Part shown: one piece after another, positions 8,706 through 21,000 of the stretch | Layout of the letters: each line of letters opens with the position of its first letter | Numbering within the stretch: the first letter of the stretch is position 1 | Assembly (NCBI RefSeq): GCF_018448885.1 | Contig: NZ_RCWB01000012.1 | Location: 1-64,000, forward strand | Direction: 5' to 3' | DNA from: Photorhabdus caribbeanensis | Lineage (GTDB): Bacteria > Pseudomonadota > Gammaproteobacteria > Enterobacterales > Enterobacteriaceae | DNA: 64,000 bases | Notes under the pieces: generated by a model | Databases searched by the model: none | What the model was told of the DNA's origin: nothing | What the model saw: the letters and a program-made list of their open reading frames with translations, nothing else | Translations under genes and position numbers: made by a program

Positions 8706-10686
8706 GTTTTACTCCAGTTATGAAAAGATGCTATTGATTGTCATTTATCCTTTTTAGGATAACAAGTTGTATTGGGAGGGAAGTGGTAGTGGATCGCTTC
8801 AGGTGGGAGGTTAAAGAGAATTTTATTACCTGAAAAGTGGCTATTTAGCGAAAAAGTGATATTACCATTCCTTTAAGGAGTATAGAGGCGAAAGTGTAAG
8901 ATCTTTATGTGCTGGATTAAATGTACTCGTAATCCTTATCGTTTGCTAATAAACAATTTTCCAGGATAAGATAAATAGGTGTATGAGATTTAATACTGAT
9001 AAAGAATAAATTATTCACTGTATTTATAATGTCGATATTAATTTGGTATTGATGAATTGAAATATTAATATAGTTAAACTATTTGTCTTTATTAGACCCT
9101 GTTAATATTCTCTTGGTTTTTATTACTAAGTAATTAAATGTTTTTATTATAGATTGGATATATGTTATTGTTTTTATGAAGTTTTGAAAAAAACTTATGT
9201 TTTATTTATTTGAGAGTTTTTGTCTCTATAGATTTAATTATTTGTCTTTGTTAATGTCAAAAAATTAAATGAATTTATTATTGTAAATTTTCATCTATAT
9301 TGGCGTATTCTTATTTATGCAAGAATGAATTTTCTCATTGTTTTTTATTGATTTATAATATTCCAATGTTATTGGATGAAATTAATAAGATTGTTGGGTG
9401 GTTTTAGAGCTAAAATTAATATGGATTTATTGTTTTTAATAAATAACTCATTGATTAATATTGGGTTGTTATGTTGTCTTCCTAATTTGATTAACTTAAA
9501 GACAAAATGATTATTTATATTTTCCTCTTTTTATATATAATCTGAACATTTTATTATATAAATTTTTCACAAAGATATAATATGTTTTTATATTATTTTT
9601 GTGAGTTTTATAAGGTTTTTTTTGTATTTCTTCTCTCTATTGATATAAATTTAATTGATTTTAATTATTCATGTGAATGATTTTTTTATTTTGTCAATTT
9701 ATTTATAACCAAGTTGCGGTATTATATATGATAAATAACCATTTTTGGCATCAATGTTTTTTAATCTACATAATCCTGTAAGCGACAGTCAATATAGTTA
9801 TTTATTCTTTCTTAGAAGTGATAATAATATAAAATAATAATTATGCTAAATTTTTAGTTTTGCCTTGTATTCATCAGTTAATTAACTGATTAGAAAACAT
9901 ATCAATATAATTTGATGTTATCACAGATGGAAAATTTCTCATGTTTTTATTGTCAATAGTGACATCTTGGTTTCTTCCATTTACCAAGAATAATTTCTTA
10001 TTACATTTCTTCTTTAGTAACTTGTGTGCAAGATGATGTTTTATAAAGTTATTGGCTCTATTGATACTGGTTGAGAACTTGATAGATAAAGGCTGAATGT
10101 CTATTGCTGTTACTCGCTAAGCTAATTTTTCCTGATGTTATTGTTAGGTGATATTTTTCATGCTGATCTGGTGTAAAAATGCGTTTCTATAGTTTTTTGG
10201 TTTACTGAGTAGCTTCTGTTGCGGCATTAAATTTCATCTTTATGGGAGGGCAACATATACTGCGCTGTTGTTTATCAGCTCTGGAGTGATTTGGCTATTT
10301 TTTCCTTGCTCATATTGTGGGTATATAAATCATAATCCATTTTGAGTTGTTAAGTTGGTATAGTCAGCTAAATGTTTGAACTAATAGTTTTAACAATAAG
10401 TAAATTGTAATTATCTGTTCTCATAATTTTCACCTGATTAATTCTATCAAATTGTATAATATTTGGTCTAAATATGATGAATTTCCTGAATCATTGAACA
10501 GTGGAAAATTTTAATTACATTTCTTTAGATAGTGTGATATTTCAATAAGTAGAAATATTCTCTTATTAAGATGCAGGTATAAGAAACACATTAATATAAA
10601 TATTCATTGCTTTAATAGTTAAATTTCTCTATTTAATTAATCATGTAAATGAATTTTGTAACTTGTTGATTTTATTTCTCGAAGGA
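8706..10686. other. About 2 kb AT-rich region without genes
   Basis: No reading frame of useful length or recognisable protein remnant was found on either strand. The composition is strikingly AT-rich compared with its neighbours. It contains an 18-bp perfect palindrome (9873-9890) and an imperfect inverted repeat around 9567-9603 (arms beginning CACAAA and ending TTTGTG). Transcripts such as small RNAs or an AT-rich H-NS-bound segment are possible but unproven. Confidence 0.6.
9873..9890. repeat. 18-bp perfect palindrome
   Basis: ATCAGTTAATTAACTGAT reads the same on both strands. It sits in the middle of the gene-free AT-rich stretch, far from any start codon, so an operator function is not obvious. 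Confidence 0.6.
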
Positions 10687-10778
10687 AAAAAGAAAAGGCC
10701 AGCTCAAGGGAGATTGAGCCGGCCAAGGAGGTGGTTCCTAGTCTTACTGTAAAACTTTTTTAATTTTTTATTTTTCGC
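10687..10778 (-). ncRNA. cyaR: CyaR small regulatory RNA (RyeE)
   Basis: On the minus strand this segment contains the CyaR core AGGAACCACCTCCTT almost unchanged from E. coli. A terminator hairpin follows (10697-10724, with a CTCCC-type loop as in E. coli), then a T-rich tail. It lies directly downstream of trhP (yegQ) on the same strand, the E. coli position. A -10-like TAGTAT ends six bases before the proposed 5' end at 10778. CyaR is an Hfq-binding RNA that pairs through its CCUCC-containing seed with mRNAs such as ompX, luxS and nadE. The 5' third is AU-rich and diverged. Confidence 0.92.
10697..10724 (-). terminator. Intrinsic terminator of CyaR
   Basis: GGCCAGCTCAA at 10697-10707 faces TTGAGCCGGCC at 10714-10724 (one mismatch). 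A run of A on the plus strand at 10685-10696 is the T-tract for minus-strand transcription. It would end both CyaR and any read-through from trhP. Confidence 0.85.
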
Positions 10779-10810
10779 CAACAATACTACGGTAAATAAA
10801 ATAGTATTGA

Positions 10811-10826
10811 TGTGATCTGTTTCTAA
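10811..10826 (-). promoter_or_regulatory. CRP site at the cyaR promoter
   Basis: TGTGA-N6-TCTAA has one perfect CRP half-site and one with 3 of 5 matches. Its centre lies about 40.5-41.5 bases upstream of the proposed CyaR start, the class II activator position. E. coli cyaR is known to require CRP-cAMP. Confidence 0.7.
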
Positions 10827-10880
10827 AAAAAGAAATATATCCTCATAAAGAGGGGATATTGATGATTATTTGTCTGAGTT

Positions 10881-12242
10881 TCAGTTCGTTTGAGCAGATT
10901 GAGAATTAATACCATTTAGATTACGTATTAATAAGGCATAATTAATATCGATTTGTTTAGGAATTGGCAAGTAGACAATATACCCATCTCCAGGAGCAAC
11001 TTCCATTGGTTGGCCTTTTTTATCCTGCATTGCTTCCAATGTAAACTGGATATTGCCTGATGGCGTCATTAATTCGAGACGGTCTCCGATCATGAATTTA
11101 TTTTTGACAGCAACTTCAGCTAATCCGTTGATTCGTTCACCCGTAAATTCACCAACAAATTGTTGTGTATCGGATATCGAGTAGCCATATTCATAAGTCT
11201 GATAGGCATCATGGGTATGACGGCGCAAAAATCCTTCGGTATAGCCACGATGAGCGAGCCCTTCTAACGTTGTTAGCAGCGTTGGATCAAAAGGTTTCCC
11301 TGCAACGGCATCATCAATGGCTCGACGGTAAACTTGTGCTGTGCGAGCGCAGTAGTAGAAGGATTTTGTCCGCCCTTCGATTTTTAAAGAGTGGACGCCC
11401 ATTTTGGTTAATCGCTCAACATGCTCAACTGCACGTAAATCTTTAGAATTCATGATGTAAGTACCATGTTCATCTTCGAAAGCTGACATATATTCACCAG
11501 GGCGTTTTGCTTCTTCGAACGTAAATACTTTATCTGTTGGTGTGCCTGTTCCCAATGTTGGTTCGATGTTTTTTGTCGGTATAGGTTCATGCATATGCAC
11601 AATATTACCGATATCATCTTCTTTGCCTTCTTGGACATGATATTCCCAACGGCAGGCATTAGTGCAGGTTCCTTGGTTGGGATCTCGTTTATTAATGTAG
11701 CCGGACAACAGGCAACGACCGGAATAGGCCATACACAATGCACCATGTACGAAAACTTCCAGTTCCATATCGGGAACCTGCTGGCGAATCTCGTTAATTT
11801 CATCCAGAGAAAGCTCACGGGAAAGAATGACCCGCGTCAGCCCCATTTGTTGCCAGAACTTTACTGTTGCCCAGTTAACTGCGTTAGCTTGAACGGAGAG
11901 ATGAATTTCTATTTCAGGAAAAGCTTCACGAACCATCATGATTAGTCCGGGATCGGACATAATGAGAGCATCTGGCCCCATATCAATGACAGGTTTTAGA
12001 TCACGGATAAAAGTTTTCAGTTTGGCGTTGTGAGGCGCAATATTGACCACAACGTAAAAGCGTTTACCAAGCTCATGAGCTTCTTTAATGCCGAGTGCCA
12101 GATTTTCGTGATTAAATTCATTATTGCGAACGCGCAGGCTGTAACGTGGTTGACCAGCATATACGGCATCTGCGCCATAGGCAAAAGCATAGCGCATATT
12201 TTTCAGCGAACCGGCAGGGGAAAGTAATTCTGGAGTAAACAT
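10881..12242 (-). CDS. trhP: Prephenate-dependent tRNA U34 hydroxylase TrhP (YegQ, U32 peptidase family)
   Basis: This 453-residue U32-family protein is nearly collinear with E. coli YegQ/TrhP, from FTPELLSPAGSLKNMRYAFA to the C-terminal beta domain. Conserved cysteines occur in CMAYSGRCLLSGY and GTCTNACRWEY, consistent with iron-sulphur cluster binding. TrhP makes 5-hydroxyuridine at the wobble position of certain tRNAs, using prephenate, as a step toward cmo5U. The old peptidase label is probably wrong for this member. cyaR follows on the same strand. Confidence 0.93.
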   Translation of the reverse strand: MFTPELLSPAGSLKNMRYAFAYGADAVYAGQPRYSLRVRNNEFNHENLALGIKEAHELGKRFYVVVNIAPHNAKLKTFIRDLKPVIDMGPDALIMSDPGLIMMVREAFPEIEIHLSVQANAVNWATVKFWQQMGLTRVILSRELSLDEINEIRQQVPDMELEVFVHGALCMAYSGRCLLSGYINKRDPNQGTCTNACRWEYHVQEGKEDDIGNIVHMHEPIPTKNIEPTLGTGTPTDKVFTFEEAKRPGEYMSAFEDEHGTYIMNSKDLRAVEHVERLTKMGVHSLKIEGRTKSFYYCARTAQVYRRAIDDAVAGKPFDPTLLTTLEGLAHRGYTEGFLRRHTHDAYQTYEYGYSISDTQQFVGEFTGERINGLAEVAVKNKFMIGDRLELMTPSGNIQFTLEAMQDKKGQPMEVAPGDGYIVYLPIPKQIDINYALLIRNLNGINSQSAQTN

Positions 12243-12398
12243 GGTTAAAAAATTCTCGATTTGAGTTGAGATTAGTTTTCACTATAAAAAGTAAGGATAA
12301 GGAGAGGGATTCTAACGCTTAATTTGTTGGGGGTACAAATTTATTAGCATGAAATGTTCGGTTCTATTGATCAACTAAGAACGTGATCGATGAAGCGC

Positions 12399-12435
12399 AC
12401 CTTATCAATTGACAGTAACTTTCAACTGATAAGGT
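12399..12435. terminator. 14-bp hairpin between yegP and trhP
   Basis: ACCTTATCAATTGA at 12399-12412 pairs with TCAACTGATAAGGT at 12422-12435 (one wobble pair) around a 9-base loop. It lies just after the yegP stop on the minus strand. No T-tract follows on either strand, so it may be a 3' stabilising structure rather than a true terminator. A second imperfect palindrome around TTGATCAA lies at about 12361-12382. Confidence 0.5.
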
Positions 12436-12456
12436 ACGGTTTACCATGAAAAAATA

Positions 12457-12801
12457 TCATTCTGACTTTGTTAAATCTCGGACATTGATGCTAGGGCCAT
12501 GCTTAATCGCAGATTGAATGCCTTTTTTGGCCGCGACTTCATTATCGTAAGATTCGCTGATGCCGATAACTTGATAATTTCTCGCTTTTAGCACGAAATA
12601 GGACTTGCCAGATTTGTTTTCTCTGATTTCGAAGTTTTTTTCTGCCGGTGAATTTGCCTGGACAGAACGAATTCCTTTATTCGCTGCTGCCTTGGTGGTG
12701 TACATTTCACTGGTAAGGATAACTTCACCGTTCGATGCTTTTAAATTGAAGTAATACTGCTTGTTTTTTGTTCTCTTAAGATCATAATGACCTATAGCCA
12801 T
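12457..12801 (-). CDS. yegP: YegP family protein (two DUF1508 repeats)
   Basis: This 114-residue protein consists of two tandem DUF1508 repeats. Each has a beta hairpin with F-N/V-L-K-A and a helix with K-G-I-x-S (for example YFNLKASNGEVILTSEMY and FVLKARNYQVIGISESY). The function is unknown. ATG at 12801 follows a perfect GGAGGA; the reading extended to 12816 is rejected. It follows baeR on the same strand, as in E. coli, where yegP is near the BaeR regulon. Confidence 0.85.
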   Translation of the reverse strand: MAIGHYDLKRTKNKQYYFNLKASNGEVILTSEMYTTKAAANKGIRSVQANSPAEKNFEIRENKSGKSYFVLKARNYQVIGISESYDNEVAAKKGIQSAIKHGPSINVRDLTKSE

Positions 12802-12898
12802 AAGAAATTCCTCCAATTAAAGGTAAGTATTTTTAATATAGCTGAATTTCTGACCGGTGAAAGGTTGAGAGAAATTTAATTCAGTTAAAGTGTGACAG

Positions 12899-13603
12899 TT
12901 ATAACAAACGGCATATATCTGCTTCCCATCGGTACCCAAGTCCATAAATAGAACGAATGAATGTTTTACTGTTGTCCAGTTGTTCCAATTTACGGCGTAA
13001 ATTTTTAATGTGGCTATCAATAGTACGGTCTGTCACGATTCGGTGATCGTCATACAGATTATTCAGTAACTTATCGCGGGAAAATACTTGCCCTGGGCGA
13101 CTTGCCATCGTTTTTAATAACCGGAATTCAACTGGGGTCAAATCCAATATTTTATCGCGGTAACGCGCTTGGAAGCAGCCCTCGTCAATTTGCAGATCGC
13201 TTTGCTTGACAATATCTTGCGGTCGGTAACAGCGACGAAGAATCGTTTTAACTCGCGCGACAATTTCACGTGGACTGTAAGGTTTACAAATATAATCATC
13301 TGCCCCAATTTCCAATCCAAGTAAACGGTCAATTTCTTCCGTTTTGGCAGTGACCATAATGATCGGTACGTCAGAAAAGCGGCGAATTTCCCGACAGATA
13401 GATATGCCATCGCAGCCTGGAAGCATCAGATCCAGCAAAATAATATCTGGATTGTGTTGCTGTACATGGGAGACAGCTTCATCACCCCGCAATAGCCACT
13501 GGGTTTCGTAATCAGCCGCTCGTAGGTAATCAACTAGCAATTGGCCAAGTTTTGGCTCATCTTCAACAATCAAAACAGTATAATGTTCAAATTCTGTACT
13601 CAT
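12899..13603 (-). CDS. baeR: Response regulator BaeR
   Basis: This 234-residue OmpR/PhoB-family regulator has a receiver domain with acidic pair E14-D15, phosphoacceptor D58 (LLDLMLPG) and K in CKPYSP, then a winged-helix DNA-binding domain ending YGLGYRWE. BaeR is activated by BaeS in response to envelope stress and turns on mdtABC, spy and other genes. Its start overlaps the end of baeS by 4 bases, so the two are translationally coupled. The C-terminus (ADICRLL) differs from the E. coli tail. Confidence 0.95.
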   Translation of the reverse strand: MSTEFEHYTVLIVEDEPKLGQLLVDYLRAADYETQWLLRGDEAVSHVQQHNPDIILLDLMLPGCDGISICREIRRFSDVPIIMVTAKTEEIDRLLGLEIGADDYICKPYSPREIVARVKTILRRCYRPQDIVKQSDLQIDEGCFQARYRDKILDLTPVEFRLLKTMASRPGQVFSRDKLLNNLYDDHRIVTDRTIDSHIKNLRRKLEQLDNSKTFIRSIYGLGYRWEADICRLL

Positions 13604-14988
13604 AGCGTTTCGCCGTCGAGGGATTTAGTTAGCGGCAATTCTACGATAATTCTCAGACCACCTAAAGGTGAGGGTTCAGCATGGATTGTGCCGCTATGTG
13701 CTTCAACAATGTTATAGCAAATAGCTAACCCAAGCCCTGATCCACCACTGGCGCGGTTTCGTGAGGATTCACTACGGTAGAATCGTTCAAAAACCCGTTG
13801 GCATTGTTCTGTTGACAGGCCGGGCTTACTGTCCTCCCAATTCAGAATGAAGTGGTTATCGTTAGAACAACCTTTAATGATTAATTTTCCATTATCAGCG
13901 GTATAGCGAAGACTGTTTTCCAGTAAATTATGAAATAACTGAGTCAATCTGCTTGGGTCGGCAAATACCATCATAGTTTCAGGAAGTTTAATATCTATCT
14001 GGATTTGCTTATCAAGGAAACGTCCACGATAAGATGCGATAGCAGCCTGAATTAACTCACTGATATTGATAAGTTCTTTCCGGTATGCCAGTGCCCCGCG
14101 ATCGGATAAAGATAGTTGGTGTAGATCATCAACCAGTTTGGTCAATGTAGTAATTTCAGTTAATAACGAATTGAGCGTTTCTGGGGTGGGTTTGTGAACA
14201 CCATCCTGTAGCGCTTCCAATTCACCGCGCAATATAGAAAGAGGAGTACGCAGTTCATGGGAAATGTCTGCCATGTAATCGCGACGCATCTGTTCGTTTT
14301 TTTCCAGGGTACTGGCGAGCTGGTTAAAATTGTGGGCAAGCTGACCAATTTCGTCTTTACTTGATGGTGTGACTCGGGCACTGAAATCGCCTGCTGCTAG
14401 TTTATGGGTTCCTTCAACCAAACGTTTAACGGGTTTTAACATACCACGGGATAATAATAGTGTGGCTATGATTGCCAGCAAGGTAGATAAACCGGCAATG
14501 ATCCAGCTTGTCAGTTGTTGTTGGCGATCAAAACTGATATCAGCTTGACGGGTAATTTTATCTGATGTGCTGACAATGACCCAGCCAACAACTTGATGAT
14601 GATAGAGGATCGGTTTGCGATAGGTCTCTGACGGAATTTTACCTTCATGACCAACCAGTAGTTTCATGTCACTGTCCACTACCCAAAATTGGGTTCGCCA
14701 ACCGCGAGGTGGCGGACCTTGATAGCTTTCACTGGTTTGTTCAATGGAACGAATGATTTGAAAAATTACCCGGTCATTCCTCTTTAAGAATTTCCAGCTA
14801 CCATATTGTTGATATTGTTCAGCCAGTGCTTCGGCTAACATGGCGGTACGTAACTGGATATTTTGTTTTATATAACCAATAAAACCATGCTGGAAGCTGC
14901 TCCTTACCCCCCAGTGCATGGTGACGAGTACCAGCATACAAGTAGCGAAGATGGCCATAAACAGTTTACCACTGATGCCTAGTTTCAT
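13600..14988 (-). CDS. baeS: Sensor histidine kinase BaeS
   Basis: This protein of about 462 residues has a membrane helix (about 8-28), a periplasmic sensor, a second membrane helix (about 165-185) and a HAMP linker. The phosphoacceptor histidine is in [13 protein letters not shown], and an HATPase domain with N box (LLENSLRY) and G box (GGSGLGLAI) follows. It senses envelope damage and toxic compounds and phosphorylates BaeR. ATG at 14988 is preferred to the upstream frame because it overlaps the mdtC stop by 4 bases (ATGA), the usual coupling signal. mdtD, which lies here in E. coli, is absent. Confidence 0.93.
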   Translation of the reverse strand: MKLGISGKLFMAIFATCMLVLVTMHWGVRSSFQHGFIGYIKQNIQLRTAMLAEALAEQYQQYGSWKFLKRNDRVIFQIIRSIEQTSESYQGPPPRGWRTQFWVVDSDMKLLVGHEGKIPSETYRKPILYHHQVVGWVIVSTSDKITRQADISFDRQQQLTSWIIAGLSTLLAIIATLLLSRGMLKPVKRLVEGTHKLAAGDFSARVTPSSKDEIGQLAHNFNQLASTLEKNEQMRRDYMADISHELRTPLSILRGELEALQDGVHKPTPETLNSLLTEITTLTKLVDDLHQLSLSDRGALAYRKELINISELIQAAIASYRGRFLDKQIQIDIKLPETMMVFADPSRLTQLFHNLLENSLRYTADNGKLIIKGCSNDNHFILNWEDSKPGLSTEQCQRVFERFYRSESSRNRASGGSGLGLAICYNIVEAHSGTIHAEPSPLGGLRIIVELPLTKSLDGETL

Positions 14989-17900
14989 AATGGCTCCATA
15001 ACTTGTCTGGCGGTACGCCGTTGTTGCCACTTTTCCCTTAGTCGATCAAAACAGAGATAGACCACCGGTGTGGTATATAGTGTTAAAAGCTGACTCATGA
15101 CCAAACCACCTACAATAGTTATTCCTAAAGGTTGGCGTAATTCCGCACCGTCGCCACTACTCAAAACCAGTGGCAGAGCGCCAAATAAGGCGGCTAGTGT
15201 GGTCATCAGAATTGGGCGGAAACGTAGCAGGCTGGCTTGGAATATGGCATCACGGGCACGGATATTACCGTTACGTTGAGCTTCAATAGCAAAATCCACC
15301 ATAATAATGGCGTTCTTTTTCACGATACCAATCAATAACATGATGCCTATTAATGCTATCAGGCTGAATGGTGTGTCAAACAGTTCCAATGCCAGTAGGG
15401 CGCCAATGCCGGCAGAAGGCAGGGTAGAGAGAATAGTCAATGGATGGATATAACTTTCGTACAATATCCCTAGCACCAGATAGACGGTAATAATGGCGGC
15501 CAGAATCAAGAATAATTGGGACTTCTGGGTTTCCTGGAAAATCTGGGCGGTACCAGCAAAAGTGGCGCGAACCGTGGAGGGTACACTAAGTTCAGTCATG
15601 GTTCTTTCAATCGCATTGACAGCATCCGAGAGGGTATAGCCTTCCGATACATTGAAAGCAATGGTTGAAGCCGCAGAAAGCCCCTGATGATTCACACTGA
15701 GTGGCGCGTTAGCCGGTTGCCAGTGAGCAAAATAGGAGAGTGGAATGGTTTTTCCTTGATTATTAATCACAAACATTTTTTCCAGCGCACTGACATCTTG
15801 CGTATATTCTGGCGCCACTTCCATCACAACCTTGTACTGATTGAGTGGTTGATAAATAGTGGATATTTGTCGCTGACCAAAAGCATTATTCAGCAGGCTA
15901 TTGGCTTCACTAACATTAATGCCCAGACGAGACATAGTATCGCGGTCATAGATTATTGCCATTTCAGCCCCTTTATCCTCTTTATCCGAATTCACGTCAG
16001 TTAGTTGGGGCAATTGCCCTAATGCCTTACGGATAACAGGTTCCCATTTGCGAAGATCATTTAGATCATCTGCCAGCAATGTAAATTGATAGCTAGCATT
16101 AGCCTGGCGACCGCCTGCCCTAATATCTTGTACCGGAATGAGAAACAGATTTGCCCCCGGTTCATTGGCAAGTTTAACTCTCAGGCGTGAAATAATCTGT
16201 TCAGCGCTTTCTGATCGCTCTTTTAATGGTTTCAGAGAGATAAACATAAAGCCATTATTTACCCGCCCACCACCGGTAAAACCGATAACACTGTCTACCG
16301 TAGGATCTGCATTGATCGTCTGCATGAAATTTTTCATTTTTTCACGCATAGATTGGAAGGAGATACTTTGGTCTGCCCGAACAAACCCTAGCAACCGACC
16401 GGTATCCTGCTCTGGGAAGAAAGTTTTGGGGATATTAATATAGAGCCAAATATTTAGAGCAATGATGCCAGCCAAAATTAGCAATACCCAACGGCTATGA
16501 TTAAGAACCCACATCAGAGAGCGTCCGTAAATTTGCTGAATTTTCAGCAGAACTTTACCAAATCCCCGTATTTTCTTTTGTGCTTTGGGAGGTTGAGATT
16601 TTAGTAAATGAGCGCACATCATTGGCGTTAGTGTTAAAGAAACCAATAATGAGATGCCGATTGAGGTGGTTAAAGTAATAGCAAATTCACGGAACAGCCG
16701 ACCAACCAAACCATCCATGAGCAGAAGCGGGATAAAAACTGCTACCAACGAAATACTCATCGAGAGGACTGTAAAGCCTACCTCCCGAACACCTTGTAGT
16801 GCCGCTTGTATGGGTTTTATACCTGCTTCAAGGTGGCGGGAAATATTCTCCAGTACCACAATCGCATCATCCACCACAAATCCTGTGGCAACTGTTAGCG
16901 CCATCAAGGAAAGATTGTTCAAACTGAAACCGCACAGATACATGGCAGTAAAGGTGCCAATGAGTGAAACCGGTACCGCGATGGCAGGGATTAATGTTGC
17001 GCGACCGGAACGCAAAAACAGGAACACCACCAGAATGACTAGCCCGATAGCAATCACCAATGCACGTTCTACTTCTGCTAATGAAGCACGAATAGTTGGT
17101 GTGCGATCTTGAGAAACTTTAAGCTGAATACTGGCAGGAATAGATTCACGTAATGCCGGTAATTGTTCACGGATACGATTTACTGTGGCAATAATATTCG
17201 CGCCAGCCTCACGGCGAATGATCAACAAAATAGCCGGTTCACCGCCAGACATTCCGGCAGCTCTGACATTCTGAACGGAATCTTTTACATTTGCTACATC
17301 CTGCAATCGTACCGGTGAATTGTTGTTGTAGTGAACGATGATCGGACGATAGCTTTCGGCGGTTTTTAACTCATCATTAGTTTGGACTTGCCAGTGTTGC
17401 TGATCGGAATCCACATATCCTTGTGGACGACGAACATTGGCATTACTGATAGCTTTGCGTACCGCATCTAGCGAAACTCCCTGATGAAACAGGGCGCCAG
17501 GATTCAATTCAACTCTGACTGCGGGTAATGAACTGCCGCCAACAGAGACTTCACTAACGCCTTCAACCTGGGCGATTTTCTGAGCCAGTTGAGTAGAGGC
17601 AAAATCATAAAGTTGCCCTTGATTATAGGTATCAGAAGTCAATGTGAGGATCATAATCGGGGCGTCAGTCGGGTTGACTTTGTAATAACGCGGCCTGCCA
17701 GGCATACCAGAAGGTAGCAGACTTTGAGCGGCATTCAGTGCTGCCTGTACATCCCGTGCTGCGCTGTTAATATCACGATTGAGGTCAAATTCAAGTGTGA
17801 TATCGGTATTGCCAAGGGAGCTACTGGAGGTCATTTCGTTGACTCCGGCAATTCGACCTAGGGCGTGCTCCAGTGGCGTAGCGACAGATGAGGCCATTGT

Positions 17901-18071
17901 CTCCGGTGAAGCGCCCGGTAATGAGGCGTAAACGGAGATCACCGGAAAATCCACTTGCGGTAAAGGAGAAACCGGCAACAAGGTAAATCCTAATACCCCG
18001 CATAGGGTTATGGCTAAACTCAATAGCGTGGTGGCAACAGGACGTTGGATAAATAAGGCAAAAAATTTCAC
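14985..18071 (-). CDS. mdtC: RND multidrug efflux pump subunit MdtC
   Basis: This 1028-residue RND transporter has twelve membrane helices and two large periplasmic loops. Typical features include the N-terminal [14 protein letters not shown], the proton-relay aspartates in [14 protein letters not shown] and the C-terminal [14 protein letters not shown]. MdtC joins MdtB in a heterotrimer (two MdtB and one MdtC in E. coli) that exports bile salts, novobiocin and other compounds with MdtA and TolC. It overlaps mdtB by 4 bases. Confidence 0.95.
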   Translation of the reverse strand: MKFFALFIQRPVATTLLSLAITLCGVLGFTLLPVSPLPQVDFPVISVYASLPGASPETMASSVATPLEHALGRIAGVNEMTSSSSLGNTDITLEFDLNRDINSAARDVQAALNAAQSLLPSGMPGRPRYYKVNPTDAPIMILTLTSDTYNQGQLYDFASTQLAQKIAQVEGVSEVSVGGSSLPAVRVELNPGALFHQGVSLDAVRKAISNANVRRPQGYVDSDQQHWQVQTNDELKTAESYRPIIVHYNNNSPVRLQDVANVKDSVQNVRAAGMSGGEPAILLIIRREAGANIIATVNRIREQLPALRESIPASIQLKVSQDRTPTIRASLAEVERALVIAIGLVILVVFLFLRSGRATLIPAIAVPVSLIGTFTAMYLCGFSLNNLSLMALTVATGFVVDDAIVVLENISRHLEAGIKPIQAALQGVREVGFTVLSMSISLVAVFIPLLLMDGLVGRLFREFAITLTTSIGISLLVSLTLTPMMCAHLLKSQPPKAQKKIRGFGKVLLKIQQIYGRSLMWVLNHSRWVLLILAGIIALNIWLYINIPKTFFPEQDTGRLLGFVRADQSISFQSMREKMKNFMQTINADPTVDSVIGFTGGGRVNNGFMFISLKPLKERSESAEQIISRLRVKLANEPGANLFLIPVQDIRAGGRQANASYQFTLLADDLNDLRKWEPVIRKALGQLPQLTDVNSDKEDKGAEMAIIYDRDTMSRLGINVSEANSLLNNAFGQRQISTIYQPLNQYKVVMEVAPEYTQDVSALEKMFVINNQGKTIPLSYFAHWQPANAPLSVNHQGLSAASTIAFNVSEGYTLSDAVNAIERTMTELSVPSTVRATFAGTAQIFQETQKSQLFLILAAIITVYLVLGILYESYIHPLTILSTLPSAGIGALLALELFDTPFSLIALIGIMLLIGIVKKNAIIMVDFAIEAQRNGNIRARDAIFQASLLRFRPILMTTLAALFGALPLVLSSGDGAELRQPLGITIVGGLVMSQLLTLYTTPVVYLCFDRLREKWQQRRTARQVMEPL

Positions 18072-21000
18072 CGCGGCTCCTGATGATCAATGGATGAAGT
18101 GTCTGGGAGTGAGAACCGACGATTGCGGCGATAATGTGCCAACCGGTCAAACAGTAAATAGATCACCGGCGTAGTAAACAACGTCAGGATCTGGCTCATA
18201 ATCAATCCACCGACCATACAGATACCCAGAGGCCGACGTAATTCAGCGCCTACACCGGTGCTGAGCATCAAGGGAAGCGCCCCAAGTAATGCGGCCATTG
18301 TGGTCATCAGGATCGGGCGGAAACGCAATAAACACGCTTGATAAATGGCTTCGTAAGGCGGTAATCCCTGTTCACGTTCTGCCGCTAACGCGAAATCTAT
18401 CATCATGATGGCATTTTTCTTCACAATACCTATCAACAGGATAATGCCAATGATCGCAATGACATCGAGTTCGTGTCCTGCCATCATCAGCGCCAGTAGC
18501 GCACCCACTCCTGCTGTCGGCAACGTAGAGAGGATTGTCACTGGATGGATGAAGCTTTCATACAGTATGCCTAGCACGATATACATCGCGATAATGGCAG
18601 CCGCGATTAGCCACAATGTATTGCCCAATGCGCTTTCAAATGCCAGCGTTGCTCCCTGGAATTGGGTGGAAATGTCTTTGGGCATTTTGATCAATTGTGC
18701 CGCATCACTAACAGCATTGACCGCCTGTTCGAGAGAAGCATCCTCGGCAACGTTAAAAGAAAATGTTGCTGAGGGAAATTGAGCGAGATGATTGATTGCC
18801 AGTGGGCCAAATCGTTGTTCAATAGTCGCAATAGCCCTGAGAGGTACGACATGGCCGTCAGTTCCGTTAAGGCGGATGTTATCAAATGCCGCCAGCCCTG
18901 GAGTCGATGTCACATCATGTTCCAAGATGATCCGATACTGATTAGCCTGGGTATAAATGGTTGAAATTAGCCGTTGGCCGAATGCGTTGTAGAGCGCGTT
19001 ATCTATAGCGGCCATTGAGATACCTAGTCGGCTGGCAGTGTCTCGATCTACTTTAACGTAAGCGATCAGCCCCTGATCTTGCCAATCACTGCTGATATCG
19101 ACTAGCTCTGTTTTCTGTTTTAGTTCAGCCAACAATTTTGGCACCCAGATACTCAATTCATCCAGAGAAGTTGCCTGCAAAGTGAATTGGTATTGGGTAC
19201 GAGTAACCTGAGTATCAATCGTCAAATCCTGAATCGGTTGCAGGTAGAGTTTTACACCGGGTATAGCGGCAATTTTTTCCTGCAAACGCGGAATAATGTC
19301 AACGATTCTGTCATCACGCTGATTCAATGGTTTTAGTGTGATTTGCAGTCGCCCGTTATTCAATGTTGGGTTACTGCCATCAACACCGACAAAGGTGGTG
19401 ATATTTTCTACTGCCGGGTCTTGCAGTAATAAAGATGAAACTTGTTGTTGTTTATCCACCATTGCAGCAAAGGAAATGGATTGCGGCGCTTCTAGTGTTC
19501 CTTGGATCAGCCCATTATCTTGCGATGGAAAAAATCCTTTTGGAATCATCAGGTAGAGCAGGGCAGTGAGCGCCAATGTGCTTAGGGCGATGCCAAGGGT
19601 GATCCACGGGTGGTTCAGTGCTCTTTTCAGCCATACGGCATAACCGGCAATCATTTGTTCAAAAAAGCCTTCACTGGCTTGTTCAAAACGATTGTGTTTT
19701 ATCTGTGATTCCGGTTTCAGTATTCGAGCGCACATCATGGGGGTTAATGTCAGCGAGACAATGGCTGAAATCAAAATTGCCACAGCCAGGGTAATCGCAA
19801 ACTCGCGAAACAGGCGGCCAACGATATCGCCCATAAAAAACAGCGGGATTAGCACAGCAATCAAAGAGAAAGTCAGGGAGATAATGGTAAAACCGATTTC
19901 ACCCGCACCTTTGAGTGCTGCGGTCATCGGTTTCTCGCCTTGTTCTATATAACGGGAGATATTTTCAATAACCACAATGGCATCATCTACGACAAAACCG
20001 GTGGCAATGGTGAGCGCCATTAGCGTCAGGTTATTGACGGAGAAGCCGCAGAAATACATCACTGCGAATGTACCAATCAGTGAAAGAGGAACGGCGATAC
20101 TGGGGATGAGTGTTGCAATACCGTTACGTAAAAACAGGTAAATCACCATAACAACCAGTGCAATTGCCAGTAACAGCTCAAACTGAACATCTTTCACAGA
20201 AGCACGAATGGTTGTCGTGCGGTCAGTCAGGATTTTCATATCGACGAACTTCGGCAAGCTGCTGATGAGTTCCGGCAACATCTGACGAATCTTATCTGTG
20301 GTTTCAATGACGTTGGCGCCGGGCTGGCGCTGAACATTAATCACAATGGCTTGCTTGTTATTTGACCATGCGCCTAGTTTGGTATTTTCAGCTCCTTGCT
20401 CAATGGTTGCGACATCTTGTAACCGTACCGGTGAGCCATTTTTATAGGCAATGATCAGTTTGCGGTAATCGTTGACTGACTTCATTTGATCGTTGGCCGA
20501 AAGCGTGACGGAGCGAGTCGGACCATCAAGGCTGCCTTTGGCGGAATTAACGTTAGCATTGTTGATTGCAGTACGTATCGTTTCGCTATCCAATCCCTGT
20601 GCAGCGACCGCTTGAGCGTTTAACTTCACTCTGACGGCTGGTCGTTGGCCGCCGGCGAGCGTCACCAATCCTACACCGTTGACCTGTGAAATTTTTTGTG
20701 CGATACGGGTTGCTGCCATATCTTGAATCTGTGTCATTGGCATTGCATCGGAGGTGATTGCCAGCGTTAAAATAGGCGGATCAGCGGGATTAACCTTGCT
20801 GTAAATGGGAGGGTAAGGCAGGTCATTTGGCAGTAAATTACTGGCCGCATTAATGGCCGCTTGTACTTCCTGTTCGGCGACATCTAACGGCAAAGTCAGT
20901 TGGAATTGCAATGTGATAACGGAAGCCCCGCCGGAACTTTGGGATGCCATCTGTTTAAGACCGGACATCTGTCCGAGTTGGCGTTCCAGTGGCGCAGTGA

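Noticed and set aside
9655-10665. Two similar segments (around 9660 and 10635) containing TTAATTA and an ATGTRAATGA core as a repeat family
   Set aside because: The similarity covers only about 25 bases in very AT-rich DNA and has several mismatches.
11165-11945. Plus-strand frames opposite trhP
   Set aside because: They are antisense readings of a highly conserved gene, without homology or ribosome-binding sites.
16138-20000. Several plus-strand frames opposite mdtB and mdtC
   Set aside because: They are shadows of the long RND transporter genes and carry no recognisable domains.
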